Source of the DNA: Marinobacter sp.
GTDB lineage: Bacteria; Pseudomonadota; Gammaproteobacteria; Pseudomonadales; Oleiphilaceae
Length of the DNA stretch: 64,000 nucleotides
Assembly: GCA_022565395.1 (NCBI GenBank)
Contig: JAIUMV010000009.1
Coordinates: 104,558-168,557 of the forward strand
Direction: 5' to 3'
Shown here: piece after piece, positions 18,566-28,897 of the stretch
Position numbering within the stretch: position 1 is the stretch's first letter
How the letters are laid out: every line of letters starts with the position of its first letter
Notes under the pieces: generated by a model
Seen by the model: the letters and a program-made list of their open reading frames with translations, nothing else
What the model was told of the DNA's origin: nothing
Databases searched by the model: none
Program-made: the position numbers and the translations under genes

Positions 18566-19489
18566 ATGACACCTTACTCCACACCCCTGTCGCCCGCGTT
18601 AGTCCTGCGCCATCTTCACTGGCTATGCCAGGCACCATCCCTGATCACCGGGGACTTGGCCCTGAACATCCCACGTTACCTGCCTGCAGATCTGGCGGAT
18701 ACCATGAGCCGGCTGAGATCAGAGCCGACACGGGTAATGAGCTACATTGACCCGGATACCCGCAGGCTCGGCCACTATTTCGAGCACCTGTATCACCTGT
18801 TGTTAGAGCAGGTTCTGGGCTGGCAGGTACTGGCGCGCAACCTGCCTGTCCGCACCGCAACAGGCCATACGCTGGGGGAGCTGGATTTCATCGTTCGCAA
18901 CCCCCAAAACGGCCAGGTGGAACATCACGAGATTGCCGTCAAATTTTACCTGGGCCTGCCCTTACCGGATCAGCCTGTTCGCTGGTATGGACCAGACACC
19001 CGTGACCGCCTGGACCGCAAGGTCAAACGCCTGCTGCAGCATCAGGCAACCTTGTGTCAGCGGCCAGAGGCCCTGGCCGCCCTGAATGCGCTGACAATAC
19101 CCGCACCTGAATGCAGCAGGGTATTTATGCCAGGCTATCTGTTTTATCCCGACCATCAAACACTCCCCTGCCCTGAAGGCATCAACCCAGCCCACGAGCG
19201 CGGCGACTGGCAACGCCTGGACAACAGCGCACCGCCGTTACCCGGCGAACATTGGATCCCCTTGTCCAAGACAGATTGGCTAAGCCCCTACCAGCAGATG
19301 AATGAACCACGACAGGCGGACTGTGATGCCAGCCTGGCGCTGGTAGAGACCAGAAACTCAGCCAGGTTGTTCGCCCGGCTGGCATGGCACCCTTCCACTC
19401 AGCGCTGGGTTGAACAACAACGCCGTTTCGTGGTGCCAGCAGACTGGGCTAGCGATGGGCCTCACATCGATCATCTACACCCGCGCTGA
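18566..19489 (+). CDS. DUF1853 family protein
   Basis: 307 residues from the ATG at 18566; an upstream GTG at 18518 would add 16 residues without homology-like character. The N-terminus (RHLHWLCQAPSLI), the central RLGHYFEHLYHLLLEQ and the block LGELDFIVRN...HHEIAVKFYLG fit DUF1853. The latter resembles the acidic/lysine core of PD-(D/E)XK nuclease-like folds (E..D..V...HxExxVKF). That nuclease-like reading is an inference; no activity is established. The last 41 bp overlap tail-to-tail with the next gene on the other strand. Confidence 0.82.
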   Translation: MTPYSTPLSPALVLRHLHWLCQAPSLITGDLALNIPRYLPADLADTMSRLRSEPTRVMSYIDPDTRRLGHYFEHLYHLLLEQVLGWQVLARNLPVRTATGHTLGELDFIVRNPQNGQVEHHEIAVKFYLGLPLPDQPVRWYGPDTRDRLDRKVKRLLQHQATLCQRPEALAALNALTIPAPECSRVFMPGYLFYPDHQTLPCPEGINPAHERGDWQRLDNSAPPLPGEHWIPLSKTDWLSPYQQMNEPRQADCDASLALVETRNSARLFARLAWHPSTQRWVEQQRRFVVPADWASDGPHIDHLHPR

Positions 19490-20684
19490 ACTCCGACGGC
19501 TGCGAAATGCGCATCAGCGGCTGACCACAGCGCTGGCCGTCGTCATGGGTGTGCTGGCATACCGGATTCTCGTAGTGATTCAGCCATTCCCGGTAGGCTG
19601 GCTCGTTGACGCCGCATTTGTCTGCGGCGTAAGCAATCGGGTTGCAGAAATAACCTTCAATATCGTCATATGGCAGGGTCAGGTGGCCTATACCGGCATG
19701 GTAGGCAACCAGAAATACGTCCTGATCCTTGAGATGGCGCATCAAGGTATCATCAGCGGGCTCTCGCCGTTGCAGCTCCTCAATCGCGTCCTGTAGCTGA
19801 ACAATTTTGTCATTGCGCATTTCCAGCTCGCGCTGGCGCCGAGCCAACTGCTCACGCAGAAGCACAATCTCTGCGTCTGCCTGACCAGCCGCCTGCTGGT
19901 TGCCCACCGGTTTGGCAATGCTCTCCTGCATGGTCAGGTATTGCTGGTTGCGCTCAGCCAGCTTGGTGCGTAACTGTTCGGTGGTTACCCGCTGGCGCTC
20001 ATACTTCTGCTCCAGCTCAGACAGCGCACCACGCACCGCCTGCAATTCCAGCCGGTGGCTACGCTGCATGTCCGCCATGGTGTCCCGGTGCACACTTTGC
20101 AGGGTTTTGACCCGTAACCGGTACTCCTTGATCATGCGGGCCAGACGGGTTCTCTCTACGCCGAAATCTTCACCTGGCTCAGTCCTGGTCTCTGCTTTGA
20201 GAACAGGTATCTCCGCGTCCGCCACGGGCTTGGCCGCCTTGGGAAAGCGCAGGGCGTTGGCTTCTACTGCCCGGCGGATGGCCAGAAAATGGTTACTGCC
20301 CGGCGACATGTCCGGGTCCCATAACTCCTGCGCATACTCAGGTTCCGGACATTGACTGCGACATACCAACCGAATGGGGCCGCTACCCAGATCCGGCCCG
20401 GCCGCCCCTTGCGCCGCAAGACGCTCAATGGGCACATTCCAGCTGGTATCCGCTCTGCCTTCGTCATCAAAGTAGATGCGAAAGAAAACCAGGGCGTGGA
20501 TTGAGAGGCTCTCATCCAGTACGGCATAGACTGCACGCACGTCCGTATCCACCAAATCTGTCAGCCCGACATAGCCGTCCAGAAATGCATCAAATTCAGA
20601 CGCTCGCATCTCCCGGTCAACAAGCGGCCCGTCCATAAAATAGACGGCAGCAATACCGTTCTGAACTGAAGCGGCACCAGCCAT
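19449..20684 (-). CDS. Coiled-coil protein of unknown function
   Basis: 411 residues, not recognised as a named family. The N-terminal 150 residues form a soluble alpha/beta region (AAVYFMDGPLVDREM, VDTDVRAVYAVLDESLSI). Residues about 180-320 are a long heptad-rich coiled coil (ERTRLARMIKEYRLRVKTLQ through QLQDAIEELQRR). The C-terminal part (VFLVAYHAGIGHLTLPYDDI, CQHTHDDGQRCGQPL) contains Cys/His residues that might bind a metal. Likely monocistronic. The 3' end overlaps DUF1853 by 41 bp in the convergent sense. Confidence 0.72.
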   Translation of the reverse strand: MAGAASVQNGIAAVYFMDGPLVDREMRASEFDAFLDGYVGLTDLVDTDVRAVYAVLDESLSIHALVFFRIYFDDEGRADTSWNVPIERLAAQGAAGPDLGSGPIRLVCRSQCPEPEYAQELWDPDMSPGSNHFLAIRRAVEANALRFPKAAKPVADAEIPVLKAETRTEPGEDFGVERTRLARMIKEYRLRVKTLQSVHRDTMADMQRSHRLELQAVRGALSELEQKYERQRVTTEQLRTKLAERNQQYLTMQESIAKPVGNQQAAGQADAEIVLLREQLARRQRELEMRNDKIVQLQDAIEELQRREPADDTLMRHLKDQDVFLVAYHAGIGHLTLPYDDIEGYFCNPIAYAADKCGVNEPAYREWLNHYENPVCQHTHDDGQRCGQPLMRISQPSEFSAGVDDRCEAHR

Positions 20685-20780
20685 TACTGTTCTCCTGTCT
20701 CACCCGTGGATAGTCAACACGTGGCTATGCGCCCTGACGTTCCGAACGGCGCCTGAGACCCCGATATTACGCGTCCCAAA

Positions 20781-20838
20781 CACCAACGCCCCTGTCTGCG
20801 TAGCACCGGATACCGGGCCTCAGACAAGGGCGTTGGTG
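20781..20838 (-). terminator. Long hairpin downstream of fadH
   Basis: CACCAACGCCCCTGTCTG (20781-20798) pairs with CAGACAAGGGCGTTGGTG (20821-20838) with one imperfect pair; the loop itself contains an ACCGG/CCGGG mini-stem. It begins 33 nt past the fadH stop and is followed on the minus strand by GTTTGGG, a poor T tract. Probably a terminator or 3' stabiliser. Confidence 0.5.
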
Positions 20839-20870
20839 AGTGTAGCAGAGCCTTGCAGTTTAGCGTGTGA

Positions 20871-22982
<2,112 letters not shown>

Positions 22983-23071
22983 TTAGTGATCCCTACGTTA
23001 ATCCCTGCGATTGCCGTCCTCAATATCCTGAGATAACATTCTGATATCCACACAATACTTGTAGGACAATT

Positions 23072-24124
23072 ATGCTTGAGCGCAAACAAGCCTCTGGCAA
23101 CACACTGGGGGACATCAGCGTCCTCTACCTTACGGTCATGCAGCGGGCACTCACTCACCGAGGCGTTGACCCAGCGCCGCTTTTTGCCCAGTTCGGCATC
23201 GACGACCAGCTGCTCAGCGCACCTGATGCCCGCATCAGTATCCCCCGCTTCATGCGACTGGGGCAGTCAGCGATCACCTTGAGCGGTGACCCCTGCCTGG
23301 GTTTGTGGATGGGGGATCATACCCGGCCCGCAGATCTTGGTCTGGCGGGCCTTGCTGGCGCCACTGCTGCCAACGCAGAAGCAGCTTTGCGTACGCTGAT
23401 TCGTTTTTCTCTGCTGACCAGCTATAACAGCCGCGGACAACCCACCTTCATAGCAGAACAAAGCCTGGCTGGCTTCTACTCCATCCGGCCCTACAACATC
23501 TTTAATTTTTTTGTAGTCGACTCAGTGCTGGCAGCCTGGGTGCGCTACCTGAGGGATGTGACCGGCGAGCACCGGGTGGCAAAGCGGGTAGATATCGAAT
23601 ACCCGGAACCCCCTCACAGCGAGCAATTCCGGTCCTGGTTTGACTGCCCGGTTAGATTTGGTGCCGAGCGCAACCAACTGGTGCTGCGGCCGGAGATCCT
23701 GATGCTGCCATCAGTCCAGGCCCAGCCCGCAGTTCACACACAGTTGCGGGAAATTTGTGAGACCAAGTTACGACGCATCCATGCCGGCTGGAGCATCACA
23801 GAAAAAGTCCGGGATGCTCTGGCGCGCATGCTGAGCGGACAAACCCCACAACTGGAATCCGTTGCCAAACAACTGGGGCTGACATCCTGGAATCTGCAGC
23901 GCCAGCTGGCCGCCAGAGGCAGCAGTTTTACCCTGCTACTGGATGAAACCCGACAGTCGCTGGCCGCGATCTATCTGCGGGAGACCAGCCTGAGCTTGTC
24001 TGAAATCGCATGGGTACTGGGCTTCGCCAACGCATCCGCCTTCCAGAAAGCCTACAAGCGCTGGCACGGAATAAGTCCTGGCTTTCATCGAGATGCCATG
24101 AAGTTACAACAGGGTGGAAACTAG
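23072..24124 (+). CDS. AraC-family transcriptional regulator
   Basis: 350 residues: an N-terminal ligand-binding-like domain of the type seen in OruR/ArgR-like AraC proteins (residues about 1-210, GDPCLGLWMGDHTRPADLGL) and a C-terminal double helix-turn-helix (LESVAKQLGLTSWNLQRQL; LSLSEIAWVLGFANASAFQK; RWHGISPGFHR). Divergent from fadH, so control of fatty-acid degradation is a reasonable guess. AGGAC is the likely ribosome site. Confidence 0.9.
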   Translation: MLERKQASGNTLGDISVLYLTVMQRALTHRGVDPAPLFAQFGIDDQLLSAPDARISIPRFMRLGQSAITLSGDPCLGLWMGDHTRPADLGLAGLAGATAANAEAALRTLIRFSLLTSYNSRGQPTFIAEQSLAGFYSIRPYNIFNFFVVDSVLAAWVRYLRDVTGEHRVAKRVDIEYPEPPHSEQFRSWFDCPVRFGAERNQLVLRPEILMLPSVQAQPAVHTQLREICETKLRRIHAGWSITEKVRDALARMLSGQTPQLESVAKQLGLTSWNLQRQLAARGSSFTLLLDETRQSLAAIYLRETSLSLSEIAWVLGFANASAFQKAYKRWHGISPGFHRDAMKLQQGGN

Positions 24125-24145
24125 CAGAAAAAAAGAGGGGAAAAG

Positions 24146-24222
24146 TGGCGGAGCGGACGGGGCTCGAACCCGCGACCCCCGGCGTGACAGGCCGGTATTC
24201 TAACCAACTGAACTACCGCTCC
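24146..24222 (-). tRNA. tRNA-Asp (GTC)
   Basis: 77 nt including encoded CCA. The acceptor stem GGAGCGG pairs with CCGCTCC, the D-loop contains AGTTGGTTAG, the anticodon loop CTGTCAC gives anticodon GTC, and GTTCGAA is in the T-loop. A perfect consensus promoter lies about 80 nt upstream. The downstream side is T-rich (CTTTTCCCCTCTTTTTTT), likely the end of the transcript. Confidence 0.98.
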
Positions 24223-24307
24223 GCGCGGTGATGACACCCCTGACAGGAAAGCTCCGGTCAGGTTGAGCTCAAGTTCTTGCGAACCGTCTCGGTGACAACG
24301 AGGGCGC

Positions 24308-24335
24308 ATTATAAGGACCGCGCCCGAACTGTCAA
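24308..24335 (-). promoter_or_regulatory. Consensus sigma70 promoter of tRNA-Asp
   Basis: On the minus strand TTGACA (24335-24330), a 16-nt spacer and TATAAT (24313-24308), followed by a GC-rich GCGCCC discriminator typical of growth-rate-controlled stable RNA promoters. The predicted start near 24301 leaves a leader of about 78 nt to be processed from the tRNA. Confidence 0.85.
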
Positions 24336-24354
24336 CGTCTTTCTGGAAAAATTT

Positions 24355-25386
24355 TTACATGGCGTCGACCATGGCATCTTTACCCTGGGCATTCTTGCGA
24401 TACTCGATAGGCGTCATACCTGACCAGCGCTTGAAGGCACGATAAAAGGTGCTCGGCTCAGAGAAGCCCGTCAGATAGACAATTTCATCGATGGACTCAT
24501 CGGTGGTTGCCAACAACTGCCGGGCCAGTCGATAGCGGAAATCCGCCAACACCTGGTTGAAGCTGGTTTCCGCCTCCGTCAGGCGCGTGCGCAAGGTCCT
24601 GGGCTTAATGTCCAGACGCTCGGCCACCGCATCCAGAGTGACTTCACCGCTGTCCAGCAGCTCCGCCACAATGCGCTCCACCTGCCCCACAATATCTTTC
24701 TTTTCAAGCCGGGCAATTTGTTCACTGGCGAAACGCTCATGCAGATCCAGCAGCTCGGGCTCAGCGTGGGGTGACGGGTAATCCAGAATCTTGGCGGGAA
24801 AGTAGAGCCGGTTTTCCGGGGCACCAAACACCACCTTGCAGCCCAGCACATCCTCAACATGTTCATGACCGGACTCACGATCATGCTCGAACTCGATCCG
24901 CGAACACTCAAAACGATCATCGGTAATGGACTTGAAAAAGGTCACCAGCCCCTGCACAAAACTCTCAGTGAAGTGCCTGAGACGCTTGATCTCATCGGAT
25001 GCGGCATCCAGCACCATGCAGGCCTCGTCCCCCTCGATGATAAAGTCAGTACGGGCTGCGTCAGAAAGGAGCCGCTGGTAGTTCAGCGCCCGGCGCAAGC
25101 CCTCACCGAACGTGGGACTGGACAGAAACAGGTATTCCAGCACCTGACCTTTATAGGCGGGCAGATACTGCCCCAGGTGCAGACCTATATCCGGGTCACC
25201 GGAAACATCTTCCACCACCTGCCAAAAATAGAGTTGAGCACTATGGGGGGTACGAAGCTGCGCAGAATAGATGTAATCCTCTGTTACGCCCAGGCGACTG
25301 AAGATTTGATCCGTATCTATGCCCATCTTCGTCATGGCCTGATAAATCAAACGAAGCATCACGCCAGCGTCACGAAGTTCCTGCAT
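24355..25386 (-). CDS. AraC-family transcriptional regulator
   Basis: 343 residues with the same architecture as the regulator at 23.1 kb: an OruR-like N-terminal domain (GDPDIGLHLGQYLPAYKGQV) and C-terminal AraC helix-turn-helix pair (VTLDAVAERLDIKPRTLRTRL; SIDEIVYLTGFSEPSTFYRAFKRW; GMTPIEYR). It is divergent from the MaoC-like gene at 25.6 kb, a probable target. Only moderately similar to the other copy by eye, so not a recent duplication. Confidence 0.9.
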   Translation of the reverse strand: MQELRDAGVMLRLIYQAMTKMGIDTDQIFSRLGVTEDYIYSAQLRTPHSAQLYFWQVVEDVSGDPDIGLHLGQYLPAYKGQVLEYLFLSSPTFGEGLRRALNYQRLLSDAARTDFIIEGDEACMVLDAASDEIKRLRHFTESFVQGLVTFFKSITDDRFECSRIEFEHDRESGHEHVEDVLGCKVVFGAPENRLYFPAKILDYPSPHAEPELLDLHERFASEQIARLEKKDIVGQVERIVAELLDSGEVTLDAVAERLDIKPRTLRTRLTEAETSFNQVLADFRYRLARQLLATTDESIDEIVYLTGFSEPSTFYRAFKRWSGMTPIEYRKNAQGKDAMVDAM

Positions 25387-25615
25387 ATAATCCCGCTTTA
25401 CTTGTTATTTGCCTGATGGTTGACCTTTTAGCCTTGGGCAACCTTTATTCCAGTCAATGTGACTTTGCTGTCCCTTTGCCACACTGGCCAGCCATCTTAT
25501 TTCATACAGTGACATTTGTACCAGATTTTGACCTGGATCAGTAGGCACTTACTGGCCTAATCTGACTTGTATGATAGATCCTTCGTCAATCTTCTCAACC
25601 AATGAGGCAAAAAAA

Positions 25616-26497
25616 ATGCACGCGGAGATATCCTATCGCAATCAACCACCCGGCCTGATGGGACTCTACGGAAAGGCACTCCTGCCCAAGGGCAAGCAGT
25701 CCGGTGGTGATTTGGTGATTCCAGCGTTGAGCGCAAGTTTGATTGGCGTTTCCACCGACAACGCCGATCTGGCACGTTACGCCAAGGTGTGCGGGTTCGC
25801 CAACAGTCACCACGTACCACTGACCTGGCCCCATATACTGGCGTTTCCCCTGCACCTTAAACTGCTCACCGACAAGCGCTTTCCCCTGCCGCTGCTGGGC
25901 CTGGTGCATTTGCGCAACAGCATCACCCAGCACCGCCCCATCGGCGTTGGTGAATGCCTGGATATCCGGGTCTCACTGGGCAACCAGCAGCGCACCGACC
26001 GGGGCCTGGAGTTTGACTTGTTAACGGAGGCCCGCGCCAACGGCCAGCTGGTCTGGGAAGAGAGCAGTACCACCCTGTTCCGTCAGAGCGCCAAAAACAG
26101 CGCTGAAAAACCGGCCAACAAAACGCCCCCTACCCTCGAACGCTTTGCCAATACCGTGAGTGTTAAAGCGGTCGAGGCGTTGGGACGTCAGTACGGTCGC
26201 ATTTCGGGGGATCTCAATCCGATCCACATGGCCGCACTGACCGCCAAGGCGTTCGGCTTTCCCCGCGCCATTGCCCATGGCATGTGGAGCAAAGCCCACT
26301 GTCTGGCACGCCTGGAAAAGAGACCTGACTGGCAAACGGGCCTGCCCGTGACCATTACCTGCAATTTCAAGAAACCGCTGTTTCTGCCCGGTACTGCGCA
26401 ACTGAACTGGAAGAAAGCGGATAACCAGATCAGCTATCAACTGCTGAACGGCAAGGGGGACGCGCCGCACCTCAGTGGTGAGATCTGGTTCGGCTGA
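25616..26497 (+). CDS. MaoC-like acyl dehydratase
   Basis: Hot-dog-fold hydratase of 293 residues from the ATG at 25616 (GAGG 8 nt upstream); an in-frame ATG at 25571 lacks a ribosome site. The C-terminal half carries the hydratase-2 signature: GRISGDLNPIHMAALTAKAFGFPRAIAHGMW, with the catalytic Asp and His in DLNPIH. The N-terminal half looks like a degenerate second hot dog. Likely acts on enoyl/3-hydroxyacyl-CoA or acyl-ACP; exact substrate unknown. Divergent from an AraC regulator. Confidence 0.85.
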   Translation: MHAEISYRNQPPGLMGLYGKALLPKGKQSGGDLVIPALSASLIGVSTDNADLARYAKVCGFANSHHVPLTWPHILAFPLHLKLLTDKRFPLPLLGLVHLRNSITQHRPIGVGECLDIRVSLGNQQRTDRGLEFDLLTEARANGQLVWEESSTTLFRQSAKNSAEKPANKTPPTLERFANTVSVKAVEALGRQYGRISGDLNPIHMAALTAKAFGFPRAIAHGMWSKAHCLARLEKRPDWQTGLPVTITCNFKKPLFLPGTAQLNWKKADNQISYQLLNGKGDAPHLSGEIWFG

Positions 26498-26504
26498 GGG
26501 CGCG

Positions 26505-26527
26505 GCCTTGCCTGCAGTGGGCAAGGC
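26505..26527. other. Hairpin between convergent genes
   Basis: GCCTTGCC/GGCAAGGC 8-bp perfect stem, 7-nt loop, 8 nt past the MaoC-like stop. No T tract follows on either strand, so any termination role is uncertain. The remaining stretch to 26687 holds a GCAGCA/TGCTGC mini-hairpin and an AAGTCA/TGACTT inverted repeat but no gene that I can support. Confidence 0.45.
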
Positions 26528-26687
26528 TCAATGCGTTACCCACAATTACGAAGTCAGACGAACATGACTTACCGGGACGGTCCGCAGCAGGGATGCTGCG
26601 ATAGAGCCTACAGGGCGGTGTCAACGGCATATCTCGGGAAGTCATATGTACGGACGTGTATAGCGCGCCGTGCCGCGCCCAAGCAGA

Positions 26688-28226
26688 CTAAGCGGCCGGC
26701 GCAACCGGCAAGGTAAAGTAAAAGCAGGTACCGCCTTCCGGACGCCGTTCGAACCCAATGTCGCCGCCCTGGGCCTTGATAAGGGACTGACACAGGGGCA
26801 GGCCTATCCCCATACCCTCCTTTTTGGTGGTATAGAACGGCAGGAACAACTGCTGCTCCGCATCCTCTGGCAGGCCAATACCCCGGTCGAGCACCTCAAT
26901 GCGCACCGTGCGCTCATCCTGCAACACCGCCCTGACCTCAACCGGCGCCTTGGTGTTGGCCTCTCGGGTGGCTTCCAGTGCATTACGAATAAGATTCAGC
27001 GCGACCTGTTGAACCTGCACGGGGTCCGCCGCAACCGCAGGCAATTCACCGGTAATGTGAATATCGATACCACCGTCGTTGTTACGGGCATCCACCTCTG
27101 CAAACTGACGGGTTTCCTCCAACAAGGCTGCAAGATCAACATCCTCTTTACCCGTCGCGGGCTTCTTCACAAAGCCACGAATACGACGGATAACTTCACT
27201 GGCACGATGGGATTGCGCTTCAATCTTACCCAGCGTTTCAGACACCAGCTCCCGGTCTATGGGGTCTGCGGCTATCAGGCGCAAGGCCACGCGCACGTAA
27301 TTGGAGATGGCGGTCAGTGGCTGGTTAACCTCATGGGCGAAGCCTGCTGCCATCTCGCCCATGGTTAATAAGCGGGAAACATGGGCCAGCTGGTCACGCT
27401 GCTCCTGCACCGTGGTCCGGGCCTCCTCCAGCGCCCTTTCGCTGTCCAGCTCCTGGGAAATATCGCGAAACATAACGACGGCCCCCAGCAACTGATCACC
27501 CTCACGCTTGGGCGTAGCCTGCACTTCCGCCGGGAACAGCGAGCGATCCTGGCGCATCATTTCAATGCCCCTTTCATGCACCGCAATCCCCTGCTGACAG
27601 GTTTCAAGCACCGGCAATCCAGCCAGCTCTGTCAGACCGAAATGAAAGGCAAAAAAGTTCTGACCCACCAGCTCGGGTAGCTCGCAACCAATAATACTGG
27701 CGGCGGCCGGGTTGGCAAAAACGATGGCCCCCTCGGCGTCCAGCCCGTAGATACCCTGGGTAATGGTGTCGAGAATACGGGCCTGATCTCCTTCCAGCTG
27801 TCGGTTGCGGGCCTGTAACTCACGTTCAAGCCTGACAACGCGGGCATGGGTTTTGACCCGGGCGATGACTTCCTGGGGCTGGAAGGGTTTGGCGATATAG
27901 TCGGCCCCGCCCAGGCTAAAGCCTTTCACTTTGGCTTCAACATCATCCAGCGCTGACAGAAAGACCACCGCGCCATCGGCGGTCGCGGGATTTGCCTTCA
28001 GTCGCTCACAGACCTCATAGCCGTCCATCTCAGGCATCATGATATCCAGCAGGATGACCTCCGGCTGATGGCGCTCCGCCAGGCCCAGGGCCTTCTCGCC
28101 ATCATTAGCCACCAGCAGGTGATAACCCCGGTCTTTCAGGGTCTCGTAAAGCACCTTCAGGTTGTGGGGGTTATCATCTACAAGCAGGACGGTGGCATCG
28201 TACTGCGTGTTACCAAGTTCAGTCAT
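26688..28226 (-). CDS. Receiver-PAS-histidine kinase
   Basis: 512 residues from the ATG at 28226 (a TTG at 28244 is possible). Order: receiver domain (about 8-125; LLVDDNPHN, phospho-acceptor Asp in LLDIMMPEMDG, Lys in YIAKPF), PAS domain (about 150-260), dimerisation/phospho-acceptor helix with AGFAHEVNQPLTAISN, and an HATPase domain with NLIRNALEA, DRGIGLP and KKEGMGIGLPL. No membrane segment, so a cytoplasmic sensor. It lies 26 bp downstream of the FixJ-like regulator gene, its likely partner, in an operon headed by a Lon-like protease. Confidence 0.92.
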   Translation of the reverse strand: MTELGNTQYDATVLLVDDNPHNLKVLYETLKDRGYHLLVANDGEKALGLAERHQPEVILLDIMMPEMDGYEVCERLKANPATADGAVVFLSALDDVEAKVKGFSLGGADYIAKPFQPQEVIARVKTHARVVRLERELQARNRQLEGDQARILDTITQGIYGLDAEGAIVFANPAAASIIGCELPELVGQNFFAFHFGLTELAGLPVLETCQQGIAVHERGIEMMRQDRSLFPAEVQATPKREGDQLLGAVVMFRDISQELDSERALEEARTTVQEQRDQLAHVSRLLTMGEMAAGFAHEVNQPLTAISNYVRVALRLIAADPIDRELVSETLGKIEAQSHRASEVIRRIRGFVKKPATGKEDVDLAALLEETRQFAEVDARNNDGGIDIHITGELPAVAADPVQVQQVALNLIRNALEATREANTKAPVEVRAVLQDERTVRIEVLDRGIGLPEDAEQQLFLPFYTTKKEGMGIGLPLCQSLIKAQGGDIGFERRPEGGTCFYFTLPVAPAA

Positions 28227-28270
28227 GGTTACATGCCGGTTCAAAAGGTATTGCCATGATGAACGTCAGT

Positions 28271-28897
28271 TCACTTGCCGTCGATAAGGTCCTTTACGGA
28301 CAGGACCATGCGAACCAGGTGCGCAAGTGAATGGGTGCCCATTTTATGCATAACCCGGGAGCGGTGAATTTCCACCGTACGCTGACTGATATCCAGCTCA
28401 ATGGCGATGACCTTGTTGGCCTGCCCGGCAATCATACGATCCATGATTTCCGTCTCACGGGGGGTGAGGGTATTGATACGGCGGATAATGTCCTGCTTCT
28501 GACTCAGGGACTCGCGCTGTTCACGATCCGTGGCAAGGGCGGCGGCGATTTTCTCCAGCAGCGCCTCCTCATGGTAGGGCTTTTGAATGAAGTCCACAGC
28601 GCCTTCTTTCATGGCTTCCACTGCCATGGGCACATCGCCATGGCCAGTCACAAAAATGATGGGCAGCAGAGAGTTTCTGTCGTTGAGCCGTTTCTGCAAC
28701 TCCATGCCATCCATACCAGGCATACGGATGTCCAGCACCATACAACCCGCCATCGCGTCGCTGTAATCATCAAGAAACGCGTTGGCTGTGGAGTAGGACT
28801 TTACCGGGTGTTGGGCAGACTTGAGCAATAGCTCCAAGGAATCCCTGACTGCCTCATCATCTTCCACAACATAAACCGTCTGACGCACATCACTCAT
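28271..28897 (-). CDS. FixJ-family response regulator
   Basis: 208 residues: receiver domain (YVVEDDEAV; phosphorylatable Asp in LDIRMPGMDG about residue 57; Lys in FIQKPYHEEAL) and a LuxR-type helix-turn-helix (LTPRETEIMDRMIAGQANKVIAIELDIS...RTVEIHRSRVMHKM). The start overlaps the stop of the Lon-like gene by 8 nt, indicating coupled expression, and the kinase follows 26 nt later. Probably a transcription activator with unknown targets. Confidence 0.93.
   Translation of the reverse strand: MSDVRQTVYVVEDDEAVRDSLELLLKSAQHPVKSYSTANAFLDDYSDAMAGCMVLDIRMPGMDGMELQKRLNDRNSLLPIIFVTGHGDVPMAVEAMKEGAVDFIQKPYHEEALLEKIAAALATDREQRESLSQKQDIIRRINTLTPRETEIMDRMIAGQANKVIAIELDISQRTVEIHRSRVMHKMGTHSLAHLVRMVLSVKDLIDGK

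Noticed and set aside
26531..26716. 61-residue reading frame between convergent genes
   Set aside because: No ribosome site, Arg/Cys-rich translation without family features, overlaps the kinase stop.
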